The notes under the pieces: generated by a model
Seen by the model: the letters and a program-made list of their open reading frames with translations, nothing else
What the model was told of the DNA's origin: nothing
Databases searched by the model: none
Program-made: the position numbers and the translations under genes
Shown here: piece by piece, positions 1 through 13,600 of the stretch
Layout of the letters: the number at the start of each line of letters is the position of its first letter
Numbering within the stretch: position 1 is the first letter of the stretch
Origin: Anarhynchus alexandrinus
Taxonomy: Eukaryota; Chordata; Aves; Charadriiformes; Charadriidae
NCBI GenBank assembly: GCA_008711295.1
Contig: VUYV01000054.1
Span: forward strand, 938,654-1,002,653
Direction: 5' to 3'
Length of the DNA: 64,000 nt

Positions 1-3000
1 CCAAACACTTTGTTCTGTATAAACTCTAACAGGTTATCTTAATTTACAAAAAAACCCACACCCTAGAATTCTGTAAAAAGTATTTGATATTCCTAAGCGG
101 ACTCTTGAGGGCTCAACTGTCAAAACCCTGCTCTGTAGCATATAGGTTAGTTTGAGACATGTATTCCACAGCCATTTCTCAGCATCAGCAGTAATGGTGT
201 TTTCCAATTGTAAATTTATAAAAAGATTATATGATAGCATCACTATATCATGTAGCTGTAGTTATAATTATTACATTAGATTGTGGCATTGACACCTTTA
301 ATAAGCAAGCTTTTTTTTGTAGCTGTCAGTTTACTTGTATATAGGCTGCACAAAATTATATTTAAACAAAAAGAACAAAAATATCCATATTTATACACAT
401 ATATGCACACATGCATGAGGGAAACTGGAGTGCACATATAGTCAGTCTGTATTGAAAACAAATGAAAACTAAAGGTTTTGTACATAAACATTATGTAGTA
501 CTTTGTGAGACATTGTGTGCTGATGGAATTAATCAGCAGAGAATTCATTTTAGTAACTGTAATAAACTTTTATCAAATATAAAACAAATTTTCAGGTTGT
601 TCAGTAAATATTTACTACCTTTCTTGTCAAACAAAAAAGCGAAATGAAAGATCAGGTTAAAACTGACAGCATGAACCTAATTCTGTATCTCTTCTGTATG
701 GGTAATATTATTTGTTTTAATATTTACTTATCACTCAGAGAATTATCTCACTGACCTCATGGGATTTACTTGAATGGGAACGGCAAGCAGAATTGACAAG
801 GAATCAAAATAATCATATCCACTTTAAAGGGGGAAGGAAAATCAAAGCTGTCCAGATTATTCAAAAGTTGATCATCCCATCCCATAAATCTCCTATGATT
901 AAAATAGCTGTAAACAACAACTCACTTCACTGGCATTTTTTGTTCCACTGTTTGACAGTCACAGGTAGGGCAGAATTTCTTTCTCTGACTGATCTTCAAG
1001 CTGAAAGTGATGTGACAGCAGGAACAATACAATTAGCATGTGAATAACCAAACAGTACAATGCAAATTAACAAACTGGTTTTAACACTTCCTTTAAAATT
1101 ATTTCTTTCAGAAACATGGCTTATTCTTTAACAGTGGCCATTCTAACTTAATCTACCAAAAGTAATTTTAATTAAATTTAATTAAAAACAATTTATATGC
1201 AAAATCTCTCAAGATGTATTTATGTTCTGAACAATATCTTAACAGAGAAAGAAATCATCTTGTGATTTTTCTCATTGACCATTTGGCTTACTGCCTGGGG
1301 AAAAGAAAAAAGGAAAATGGGTTCAGTGCACATAACTGGAAAATTCTTCACTATAATTATTTACTCTTATACTGTATCTGCAAAGTTTATCCATCACCTT
1401 ATATATCTTGAAGGTCGTATCTTTGAGCTATCATATCTTTAATTTATTCATACAAGACTTATCACAATGGTACCAAAGTGTCGGGGTGGCCATCATTTGC
1501 ACATTGGTGCTGTTAGAAATAATGGGTTCATGCAGTATTTGATACTTTCAATGACGTGATTTTTTTCTACCCTTATTGATATTTCATTCTGTGTGTCATC
1601 TTCTAGGAGCATCACTCTGCCTCCAAAACATTTTCATATAATTTTGTCATTTGCTCTTGGTAATTATTCTTTCCTCCCCAGCTCTTTTCTTTCTCTGTAT
1701 GTTCCTCGCTGTCCCTCGCTCTCCTTGAACAAACAGGCTTACTGATTGGCATCTTCCCTCCCTCCGAATCTTGTCCTGCTGCCTAATCCTTTGCTCACCC
1801 TACCCAGCTTCCTGGTCCTCAATGTCTCCACTTGATATAAACAAACTTCCAGTGGTTCAGGAACGGGAATCCAGCCGTCCCAACCTGCAGAATAAGGGAT
1901 TTTTCTTCTGAGTGAAAATATTTCACACCAGGTAGAGCAGCCTCAAGACTTTAGGTCCCATTTGATTTTCCTATATAGTATAGTCACACACAAACCTGCC
2001 TCTGCCTGACTGAGCACACGCACGGTCTTGCTTATTTTAGCCATGTCCATCTTCTAAGGCAAGAAAACAAAACCCAAGCACCACATGCCACATTTTGACC
2101 TTAGCAATGTTAGGGAGTTATTCCTCATCCTCACCTTTTGTGGATCTGTAGAAGTCGTTTCAGGCCAAACCATTTGATGAATGTCACATGGGAAAAAAAA
2201 ATAGTGAATCTGGTTGACAGTGCTCCAGAAGGTTGAAATCAGATGGGAACAGATATAGAGGTGGGTTACTGGGATGATCAGGAGAATGAAAGTGTCTTGC
2301 AGGAGGAAAAGACTTCAGTTTGTCTGTAAAATAAAAGCAAAGAGGAGCTATGACTGCTCTCTGAATACAGAGGGGTAACCCAGAGAGAAAAATTAATTAT
2401 TTTATCTTAAGGATTGCCTTGGCAGAAGAACAAATGGATATAAACGACCAGTGAATAAATTTAGGCTGGAAATTAAAAGGAGGCTTTGGAAAAATTGTTT
2501 TTAACAGTCTTCCAGCAGAATTATTTTTTCTCTCTACTCCTCTGTACTTCAAAGACAGAGCTTCATATATTTATAAAAGAGATTATTTTAAATTGTCGCC
2601 TTTGATAATAGGAAACTAGAAATGATGACCCAAGATACCCCTTTCAGTCCTACATAATAGTAAAAAAGATTCCTGGCAGGAAAATATGAATCCTTTCTGC
2701 AATTTCTTACCTTTGCATCCACTCGCTTCTGAAAGTCATAATAGAAGGAGAGAAATATGAGTTATCATCCTGATTCTCTGCAGTGCTTCTTATTTCCCTT
2801 AATCAGTTATTTTCTCTTATTTCCACAGACTACGTACGTGGACTATAACGCTGTGCCAGACAGGACCAGAAACCTTCCATGCATTGCACTAGTAAGACTA
2901 ACTTCAGCATCTTACAGGTGGAAAGAAAACCTGCAGCATCTGCATTTACGCTAAATACTGTGTGACTGACTCAGTCCCAAGTTTGAGCTTTGGTAAAAAA

Positions 3001-6000
3001 GGATAAACATACTATAAAATCCAAACAATATTTATTTGTAGAGTTTCTGGCCTGGCAGACTGTAAATAGCTACAACTTGGATTTTCTAACAAGGAGACAG
3101 TCTCTTTCCGTTTGTCAATTTCTGTTGAAATATCACCTTTTTTTTTTTTTCCTAGCATTCTGGTTTGTGGTTGCTGGTCTGCCTTTCTCAGGGAGCAAAC
3201 TGGAGGTTCTGCAAAGCAGTACAGGCTTTTACGTGCATTACTATGTCTTGGTATTTTTCGGAAGGGACTTTACTTTTGTGTACCCTAAGGTCTCCCAGAG
3301 AAGTGGCCAGGATTTAGGAGGAGTTCAAAACAGGTGCTGAATTTCAGCCAAGTAACAAAATTCTAGATAAAAGCCTGATGCAATTCCTTCCAGGTTTCTT
3401 AGTATAACACCAAGAAAGTCAGTGTAGTTATGAGGACAGAGATGACACCAAAATAAGCAGCGCATCATTCTTGGATGACTCCATTCATTTCTCGATGTTT
3501 ACCCCATGTCTAATTCCAGTGATTGTACTATTCACCTTAGAACTGTGATTATAAATTGACTAGTTTTATGTTTTTGAAGAGGTAAAGGTAATACAATTCT
3601 TGTTATATAATAGTCCCATTAACTCCTGGGAAACTATTTATGAGCGGAAGCGTTGCAGCATCTGTGCCTATTTTTTTTTTAATAATCATCTGATGGTACA
3701 CATTTTTTTATAAAAAAAGTGGTTTCAAACAGTGCAACAGATGCATTTTTTAAAAGTTCTATCTAATTGCTTGATATCTGAATGATAGAGACATGACTAT
3801 CTCTTGAAGATTTTCAGTGCTGATAGATATTTTTAAGTCAGTCTTATCAGCCCCAGAAGGATGCTAAAAGCCACGAGTATTCTTGACTAGCACACAGAGT
3901 AACTAGATGGATGCAATCCAATTGCTGCTTGCGTTTTATGGGGTACTGATCACAATTCACAAAACCACAAAGAAGCTATGAGGGATTTTCACCATTGTGT
4001 AATGTTCAGTGACTGCTTAGCTATGTACGCTGATTGTATTTCAGGTACACAGCAGGTAATAGGGTTGTTATTATTATTATCCCAGTACAAATATCACACG
4101 TACACTAACCATAGTTTAGCCTCTTCCCATAAGAAGTAGATGGTAGTATTGTCATGTACTTCCTCTGTTTGGAACTTAATAATTTCTGGAAACTCACTCT
4201 AAAATTTTACTGAAATTTCCTAAGGAGAAAAAGCGATCTTATTATTAAAACAAATGCATCAGCTGCTTGTGCAAATGTATTAGCTATTCATAATAAACAG
4301 TATGAAGCAAACAAAAAGAAATATTAATATCTACGAGACATGAGCTGGAAATGGCACATAGCATTATTTCTAAACTTTTTGGAAATCTGGATCCAGCTGA
4401 CACTGCTGATGTCTGCAGCTTCAGTTCACTAAGAACCCAGATTGCACTTGCAGAGTAGCTCAGGCCCTTCTCTGCTCCGTTTATTTCAGTGTATTTTAAA
4501 AACATTTATCGGTGAGGCCTCTGGCTTAACCTTTCTGTAACTCTGCTTGCTGTGCTCTGGATTTTTGCTGTGAGTCCCCTGCCTTTGCCAGGCCATAGGA
4601 GAGCAAGAACTGTAGGAATGGGACTGTGGATCTACTGATTGAACATTTCTTCCTTTGCCAATATTACTTGCTAAGGGCTACGTATTTATTGAATACCTAA
4701 ATCTTCTGAACTTTTAGGCTTACTGCCTGACTTTTTACTGATACTCATCTTTTCAACTATCTTTAGGTATTAGTTTCATTTAGTTATCTTCCTTTATGAA
4801 AAGCCATTGGCTGTTTCAGGGAATAAGGCATGTCATTTTTTGTTCCTCTGACCCACATCTCAGCTAGATACTGATCTCAGTACACAGTGTGAAACAACTC
4901 TTCATGTTCAAACTATTGGCGTACAAATCTAAGAAATCACTTTCATTTACACATGTTCCTAAAAGGGTTGCCTTGTACTCACCTCAGTGCAATGTGAGAA
5001 AAAGTCACACTCTCCAACAGCTGTTTTGGTGTGCTGGTGTTTCCCCAGGATCAGGTTCAATATGTCACTGCCCTTCAGCATTTGCCCTCTGTTAAATCCA
5101 CCCCATACCTGGGTTTGCTTGGATAGTGGTGTTTTGTACAGTGTAAGTTCAGCAGAAAAACATTACTGTTCTGCTGGTCCAAGCAGTTCAAGCAAACGGA
5201 GACTTGACTGCATTTCTTATGTCGGGAGAAGCCAAGATGATCTGAGCACTGCTGGCGTCCTAGTATCGTGGAAACGCCTGTCATACAGGATGCAAATACA
5301 TTTTAATCACAGCACTATGTAAATGCCTACCTTCCAATAGCACTGCACAGCATGCTCAACTCACAAAAATATTTTTTTCCCATATAAATAACTCTGTGTG
5401 TCTTCAGTATGCCACAGAGTTGTTTTGCATAAGAAAATGAGTTGTTATTTTCCACCCAAGCAAAGTATGCCCTTCAGGTAAAATGTTTTGATTTCAAGAA
5501 TAATTTGTCAAAATGTTATACAGCATTCTGGGCTTCTCGTGTACAGGATTTGCAAGTACTGTACAAACACAAACCTACATCAGAAGAGAATTAGGAAACA
5601 ATTCACAAGAAAATGTGCGACCTTGAAGAGTCTCATGTAGTGCTAACTAGCAGAGTGTTTGGCACAGCTCATGTCCTGGATGCATACATCGTTATTTACA
5701 TAGCATCAGACTTCATAAAACTTCATATTTGCACAAGAATCCTATATAGCATAGACATATAGGACCACGCTGTGATCTTGAGCTTGGAGACGGCTATAAA
5801 TTACACCAGCACAAGAATATACGAAAGGTAGGCATTACGCCCCAGAAAGCTCTTAACCATAATTCCCCATATCAGTTGTCTCTTGAGTAGTGCCTTGCGG
5901 GTGGTCCGTCCCGAGCCACGCAGTGGCTGAATGAACTGAATGAAAGGGAAAACCAATATACCGATATTCTTGGTTGCATCTTTTTGTACAAGACTATAGG

Positions 6001-9000
6001 AAGTGTACTTCTGACTTCTCCGGTGTGCCCACGCCCAAGTAGCACGGGCAAAGCATGTGTACGATGTAGGAGAGCTTCTACTGAGTCCCCCACAGGGGGT
6101 CATTCCACATGAGGATTTAATCCTTAGAAGCCTTCTCTTCCTTAAGGAAAAACTGGAGTGGCGTTAACTGCAGAAATTTAAAATGAGTCTGGAAAGTTGT
6201 GAAGAAATTAGAGTTTCTAAAGTACAAGCAAATTGCATCATGAAGAAACGACATTTCAGGGTTGTTCTTATGTCAGGCTTCAGCTTAATCTTCTGTCCTG
6301 TTTGAAAATTCTAAATTGACTTCCATAGGATTATATTTCATGCTGGTTAGTTTTAGTTACGTTTCACAGAGAAGGCAAAGATAGAGGCTAGATTGTAAAT
6401 CTTGGGGTCTAGATAATCTCTTGTAAGGAGGCTTATGAGGAGGTTAGGCAAAGAGATGCCATGTAGGAACAGAGAGAGAAAAGCTTTGGTATAAAACCAG
6501 AGGGAGCTTTTATGAGACCAGCCCTAAATGATCAGAGTACAAAAAAAAGGAAGATGACAAGATATTAGCAAGAAAAAAGTAGGAATGGAAGCAAGCGGGA
6601 TGTGGATAGAGGAAATCTATTTTTATCTTTGGCACAAAGCCACACAGGAGCTGAAAGGGCATTTGATTGAGGCATTTGACTAAAATGCAAAAAACAGAGC
6701 AGGATCTAGCACAGGCATCTGAGCAAGGCATAAGTTTATGAGCATATGAATCACTGAAGAGAGGAAGATGATTTTATGCAATATTTTTTTTAGTTGAGGT
6801 CTTCTGACAGTATGCGTGGAAAGGAGAGGGAACTGCATTCAAAGCAGGAGTTAATTAAGGCAGGCTGAGCAGCTGGGGACAAAAAGGAGAGAAAAATTAT
6901 CTGCCTTTTGTGAGTCACAAGCTGTAGCATGTGCAGAGGCATGTAAGAGCCATATTACCGATCTCCTACTTTAGTAGAAGATAGAAATCTGTCTTTTTCT
7001 TTGAGATTCTTTATCTTATATTTCATTCCTCATTTCTTGTCAGTTCAAAAATTAATCAAGTTGTCTTTTGCACAATAACATGTCCTAAAAGCCAAAGAAG
7101 ATATGTGTGTATGTGTATTTCCATCTCCCTCAAGTTAAACAAGAACAGCAGATAATAATTCAGCTAATTTAAAGCATCTAATTAGACCTAAGTATTGAAA
7201 CAGGAGACAAACATTTGTGCTATACGAGTCAACAGATTATTTCTCTCACACTTGGGTCCGGAGACTTCATGTATACAAGGAGGAAAGTGAAGTGTTTATG
7301 AAGGGTAGATTATTGTGTTGGTAAGAGGAATATTTTGAGAGCTCTTACTGCATGCTGAATGGCACATACAAATCAAAAAAGCTGCTACATAAAATAATCC
7401 CCAATAAAAATACTTGTCCAATAGGCTTTGTATATGTACTATTTGCACTAGGTCAGGTAAACAAGAGGATTGACATAACTATGGCATTGATTCTGCTAAA
7501 ACTAGAGAAGCCTGGCTATGTTCTCTGGCACTGCTCTAAGGTTCATGCTATAAATACATCTGTGCAGGGCTATCTCTTTGTCTGATCAGTCCTGTCTAAC
7601 TCAATCCTGGAACAGCATCACAGACTTGGACTAAATCTATGCTTAGTTCATCTTCCAGAATTACAGTAGAGCACTAAACAGTAGAGCACTCATTTTCTCT
7701 CACTAAAAGGAGCCTCTTCTAGAAAAAAACCTTTGCCAGATAATTATGTCATTTTACTTTATCTTTGTGCTCTTCGCCTTCCTTTCTCTGAATTTATCTT
7801 GACTTTCTTCTTACAGTAGTTCCCATGGCATTAGTCTGCTGTAAATTCAGCTACGGTTTATAATTATCTTTGAAAAACATACATGCATAAATAGCTAGGA
7901 GGAATATCTTATTTGTTTGTTTTCATTATAAAACTCATAAGAGGGACAAGCACTGTCAGTACCACAGACTGGTGGTTTGGAGGAAGGCCTCCCTGGAGAT
8001 AAACAAAATTTTCCATGTGTCTGTGAAATGAAACAAAGGGCGCCTGCTGACTGGTATTTATCATTACAGACACTTTTGACTAACAGCTCTTTTTTTGCTA
8101 AGAAGAAAAAGTTTTACTCAAGGTACTATATTTGTCATTTGTTTGGATTTTGGAACAGTATTAAATATACACTTTTTTTTTCATTTATTTCACCCATGGC
8201 AAGAGTAAAGGTGTGTATTCTCAGCTGGTATGAAGGAAAATAATCACACTAGAGGAGAATCTAGCTGCAAATGCGTAGGTCTTATGCCGGTGTTGCAACA
8301 GACCCACTGGTAATGCTCAAGAGGGTCTGTTCTCGAATCTGTTCTCTTTCTCTAACAGAGTTAGTGATGCAAAGCATAGGAACATGCATATTTTAAATAT
8401 CTGAGAACTCTGGCATCCAGACATTGTTGGTGATATTAGAGATTCCCTAATCAGAAACAGGATTGTTTCTGGCAGAAATGATTCATGTTTAAGGGAGAGA
8501 CAGTCACAGAGCAAGGGTAAATAATCTACCCAGAAAAATATGTTGACTTCAGCAATGAAATTGGGTTAGAAAGTTGCCTTTCACTGCATTCACTCATTCA
8601 TGTGACACCTGTGACAATGACAACAGGAGTGTAAACAGTTCTTAAAAAAAAAAGAGGCTGACAAGCTCCAAAGCTGCATTTTACATGGATAAAGACAACT
8701 GAAATGCAATATCAACCCTATTAAAAACATTTGATTTATTCCTGAACAACTGTGCGCAGGTTCTGACTACTTCTACGCTTAGAAACACCACGTGCCTGGA
8801 GTTTCGGGTTCGGGGAAAGGTGATGGAATAAACAAGTGAGGATCATACCCGCCTCATAGTTACAAATGTGTTTCCTGTCTGTTCCCCAGGTAAAGCTAAG
8901 AGCTTGGAGATAGCTCCCAGGTCATTGCAGCTCAGCAGCGTTCCACGGTGAGTTCTGGCCTCTGTGCTTCCTTAACAGTACCACTTTTGCTTGAAATAGC

Positions 9001-9112
9001 AATGATTACAGCTAGTATTGAATTTTAAGTGAAGTGAAGCCTTCATGTTTTACTCATTGATGCACTAGTGATAAAGTGAATCCTGACAACCTTTTACATA
9101 GATCACTTCAGA
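1..9112. other. AT-rich intergenic DNA, no gene found
   Basis: I see no coding exon with flanking splice sites or a recognisable protein in this stretch. Open frames are short (under about 120 codons), uneven in composition, and resemble nothing I know. Homopolymer A and T runs are frequent. It lies downstream of RGS18, which is transcribed leftwards, so its right end could hold distal 3' UTR. The CpG-denser patch near 5.76-6.11 kb is listed separately. Confidence 0.6.
5760..6110. other. CpG-denser island in AT-rich flank, possible old LTR or insertion
   Basis: This patch has many CG dinucleotides (for example around 5897-5925 and 6020-6065) inside otherwise AT-rich, CpG-poor DNA. A 100-codon open frame on the minus strand (6103-5801) matches nothing I recognise. 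CpG retention could mean a younger insertion such as a retroviral LTR fragment, or a small regulatory element. I could not find terminal TG/CA ends with a target-site duplication, so the identity is open. Confidence 0.25.
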
Positions 9113-9118
9113 TTTATT
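9113..9118 (-). terminator. RGS18: candidate RGS18 poly(A) signal (AATAAA)
   Basis: The plus strand reads tttatt, which is AATAAA on the RGS18 strand. It is the first canonical hexamer found downstream of the stop codon at 10430 and would give a 3' UTR of about 1.3 kb. A variant hexamer ATTAAA lies closer, at 9913-9908. Which one is used cannot be decided from sequence. Confidence 0.35.
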
Positions 9119-9655
9119 GAAAGTTAGGAAAGCAGACAAGGAAACTCTCAGGTCAAGTAGTTTGTATATACCCTGAATTAGTAATGAACATAAAGTTCCA
9201 TCCTCAGGAACTGTACCTTTTCATTTTGACCACTTACTGAAAGGGGAAGAAATGGGAGAAAGCTTAAATTCTATGCAAAGCGACTGAATATACAAGTCAT
9301 GGTTACGACTAAATCCTGCAGTCACTTCCTAAACTGAACCAATGTTTAAGATTTTAAGAATTGCCCTATGCTTCAAGGTGTGTTACGTCAATTCTGAAAC
9401 AAGAGGACAGGACAACTGCAGTATACTGACTATGAAAAGGATATGCGTGATGTCATTAGTAAAGAAATGAAAGGGGAGATTTCTCTTTCCTCCTTTATAA
9501 CCATAGAGAGTATATTAATGAACGGTGGAACTGAAGGTTATTCTACCTGAGTCCAAGAGTTGTTAATTTTCAGATTCTTTTTCAAAATAAAAGGCAGAAA
9601 AATCTAGTAACAAAGTTGGTACACCAAGAATATTTACAAATAAAGGTAAAAATAT

Positions 9656-9680
9656 TTTTTATATATATATACACACACAA
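9656..9680. repeat. AT/AC microsatellite
   Basis: A short run of alternating TA followed by CA units lies in the likely 3' UTR or flank of RGS18. It is simple-sequence DNA with no further content visible. Confidence 0.7.
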
Positions 9681-10429
9681 CTTGATATATAATGACAGAA
9701 ATTGTGTTAAAATAGCATTCTTAGCCCTTTGTTGCTGCTCATTTGGTTGCAAAAAATTTGAATACAAGTATTTGATGGCAAAGCTAATCTATACAGCATA
9801 ACTTAAATACAAAGAACAGCACATGTAATAAGAAATCAGCACAAAATGTACCCCCCAAAATTAAATAGGTATTCTTATATTTGTCTTAAAATATGCAATA
9901 GCTAAATTTTAATTATGCAGTGGCTGTAGTTAAAATCTATGCAACTTTACATTATACCTAATAATGTTCCCATTTGTTTTGCGGTATGAGAAAATACCAA
10001 AAATACTCTGCGCTTAGTGTAGGAAATATTGCAGAAACATAAATATGTGCAAAGGCCAGGTATATAAATTCTAACTGTGATGAAACTCTGTACTGAATAA
10101 TACAGGCCCAGGATACACGCTGGATATTATCAAATGGCATTTTATATAATGTTTTTATGCAGGAAACTCAGATTTTTCCTCCAAATATGATTACAGCTCT
10201 TGCTTGAGCTTAAAAAAAATACTGTATGAAAACTTTACATGATACGTCTTGCCAATATGTTGCCTACTTCTCTATAATAAATGAGATTAATCAGTGGCTA
10301 CAGAACTCTGACCTGGTATAAGTGCATGTAACTTTGCTTTCCACTCATTTACACCTGCTAAGGATTTGGATGTTAAGACACATGCGACTTGCTGCAGTAG
10401 CTAGAATTTATAAAGGTTGAGTTTCCCTG

Positions 10430-10684
10430 TTACCAAACGGTAAAGTCTGGTCGTACACCCTGGAAATCGTTGACAGTAAAAGATCTCGATCGTCTCCTGA
10501 GGGTAGGACGACTGGGATTCCTCCCCTTAACCAAATTTAAATAAGGATCAGATCTTAGGAAGCGTGGGTAGCTGTCTTGCTCCATCAGCCTGTAGACTGT
10601 GTTTTGTGCGGCATCAAAGGTGGTGATGATGGGCTGTTCAATATTCTGACTTGTGACTTCTTTGGTTTGAAAGTCCAAATTCAC
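10430..10684 (-). CDS. RGS18: RGS18 coding exon 5 (terminal)
   Basis: Begins right after the acceptor attctccag with GTG AAT TTG GAC (VNLD) and ends DFTVW-TAA. It carries the last RGS helices and the RGS18-specific basic, serine-rich tail, 84 residues in all. Confidence 0.95.
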   Translation of the reverse strand: MNLDFQTKEVTSQNIEQPIITTFDAAQNTVYRLMEQDSYPRFLRSDPYLNLVKGRNPSRPTLRRRSRSFTVNDFQGVRPDFTVW

Positions 10685-13600
10685 CTGGAGAATGAGGAAA
10701 AGTATTTCTTTAATGTATATTCATGCATTTCCTGTGTTATTATCCATAGCAATGATACTGTACTTTTTCTGATAAGTCTTTTCTGATAAGAGGACCTTGA
10801 ACCCCTGATACAACGGGATATTAATACCACAGAATTAGTTAGTATGTTCATGTTCAGTAATGGCTGTCAGAAAGTCTTCACAGATGTGTCATTGGTACAA
10901 TTGAAAGATGGTAAAATAGAAGATAAAGTTTGACATTTGACTAAAAGTAACTTTTTAATAGTGATCTTGGTATAGTTGCAGCTGTCAGGCTTTGCAACAC
11001 CAGACTAATACAGAACTCCCTCCAGTCTCATTTAGGATTCATGTAGAACTTTGTCTCATTAAAATATATTAGTGAATATTTAAAATTTCTGGTTTCTGTG
11101 TAGAGTTTTGGTAGTAGGGAGATGAGAAAACTCTAATAATTAAAATATTAAACTTATTTTAATGGGTTTCTGGAGGCTTTAGACAGGAAAAGCATATAAA
11201 AATGATCATTTGTTCCATGTACCATTGCATTCAACCTGGGAAGATTTAGTCAGTATGAGAATTTTATTAAAGTGTCAGGCACTGATTTAAGCATGCTATT
11301 TTGAAAAATAAGACAGAATATATATAAAAAAAATTGTTGATCCACCCATAAAGTGACTTCTATAATATGGGGGGGTTTTGTCACCGAGATACACCTGTTA
11401 TTTCCATAAAGCTAGTTAAAACAAATAGTTTAGATCTAAGAACTGAAGAGAAATTAATGATGATAAAATGATCCACTCATGAAACCTAAGATTTTAGGAT
11501 CCTATTGAACAATACACTCAAAAAGTTGTACGTAAAAAAGCTCTGCTGGACAAGAAGTTAGCCAGACAGAAGTTGCAAGTTCCAGAGCTGCGTGGTCTGA
11601 AATGAGATGCTGTTGGCTGGTCTCAGCTGCTCAGTTGAACCCAAGGAAGGAAGTCTCACCAAAGCCAACTGCTTAAGGTGAACAACAGCACCCACACTAC
11701 ATGCATAAAATCAAAAGTATGACAGATAAAGATATTGTTACATTAGTGTTAGTCAAAGTACGACTTCCACACCCTGTCCCCTCCCTAACTTTCCTTCAGC
11801 TCATCTTTTCGCTTATGTCAATCTCATAAGTGTTGACAGGATCAATGCTTGATGCCCTACCACAACTGTTCATAGATTGATCAATTGGCAATGACAGGTT
11901 CTACCTCAAACAGCTCAGGGGGTCGCTTTTTATGTAAGGTCCACCCCAAAGACATGCAGCAGGGAAAGAAATAAAAAGGGACATAGGTCTTTGAAAGTGG
12001 ACATTTCGTAGGAAAAGCAGATCTAAATCTTAACTATAATCTATGGGAATTACAGGTGGAAATTGCACCATTTTGCAATCCTTCTCTTAAAATGAGAATT
12101 ACACCTTTTTCACCCTCATTGCAGGGAAGTAGCAGTTAGTGTTTAACTTTTGCTATTCTAACACATAAAATGAATACAGGGGAAAAGGAGCATTGGCAAG
12201 TGACGTATTTGATCTGCTCAAACCTGATAGAATTACAGGAAATTTTAAGTCCAAAAGACCTATTGAAGAGGCTGATTGTGATTTCACTGAGTTCATCATC
12301 TCTCAACCTGTTCACCTCCTTCCTAGAGCAGGCAAAAAATATTCCTGTTGCTCATTTATGAATCCTTTATAACACACTTCAGTAGCATGAAGAAATTGTA
12401 AATATGAAAACTTTTTGCACTATTATAGTAATATAAAAAGGCCTTAGTGTTTGTGAGGATTGACATATCAACATATTTTTGTGTATGTGCTCATAGTAAC
12501 ATAACAAGAATATGAAATTAGAGCTGGGGGATGGAAGGAGGGGGTGGGTCAATCAAGAAAAGTTCATGCTTAAACATTATTATTATTTTAAAGGATATGT
12601 TTATTTTAATAGTTTCTTCTAGTCTCTTTTAGTCTTTTGGCTTACTTAAAAGAAAAGCTTCTGCATCTCAGTTATGTAATCATTTAATAGATAATTACTG
12701 CCTTAAGAGAAAGGGAGAATACGTTGTTCTGGAGGTAGCTTTAAATAAAGACAGATAATACTTTTTCACAAATGCTAGCTGGTATGTCTCATTGCAGCTT
12801 TAACATTTAACATCACAATTTTTTCTTAAATATACCCTGTATATGTATATATATCCTTGCTTTACAGACCACTAAGAATCTCTGATTCCTGCAATAAAAC
12901 ATTTAAACTCATTCTCTACACTAAGAAGATAACATGGGGGGGTTGTTGAAAAGGGTATGGAGGACAGTGAGAATAATCTATGCAGTTGCTTCCAGATTTC
13001 CTTCCAGAGCTTTGACATTTAAGATACAGCCTTTTTACGTCAGTGACTACATGATTAACTGTTGCTCCTGCCTCTGGGCATGCACTTCTTACGAGCAGAT
13101 TTCATCAGATGCAGTTGTGTCAAATACTGCGTACAATGAAGAACTGCTTTACTGTACCTCTTTTGGAGCATCTTTCTGTATGAATGTTTCATAAATGGTC
13201 TTAGCTTTTGGCAAAAGTTCATGTGCAGTTTTGCTTTTCTTGTAATCCTCGCAAGCCATCCAGAACTCGATGTTCTCCTCGCTGAACTCAGTTTTCAGAA
13301 ACTTCGTAAAGGCATCCAATCCAGCTATAGAAGGGAATGTTGAATTTAATTTAAAAAATACATCCTTATCAGACAGTTACTCTTTTTACACAGTCTGTGC
13401 AAGGTAATAAAATAGGTTGTGCTCCCTTTGAATTACATCACATTATAGATAAGTATTTTAAAGTACATAAAGGTTTTTAAATAAATGCAGTTCTTTCATT
13501 ATGATCCTGAGTGCTGTAACTCCCATTACAGAATTCTCAAAGTCTGTAAAAATCCACTACCAAGATCTTGTGAATTCAGAAATAGAAGCAATAAAAACAT

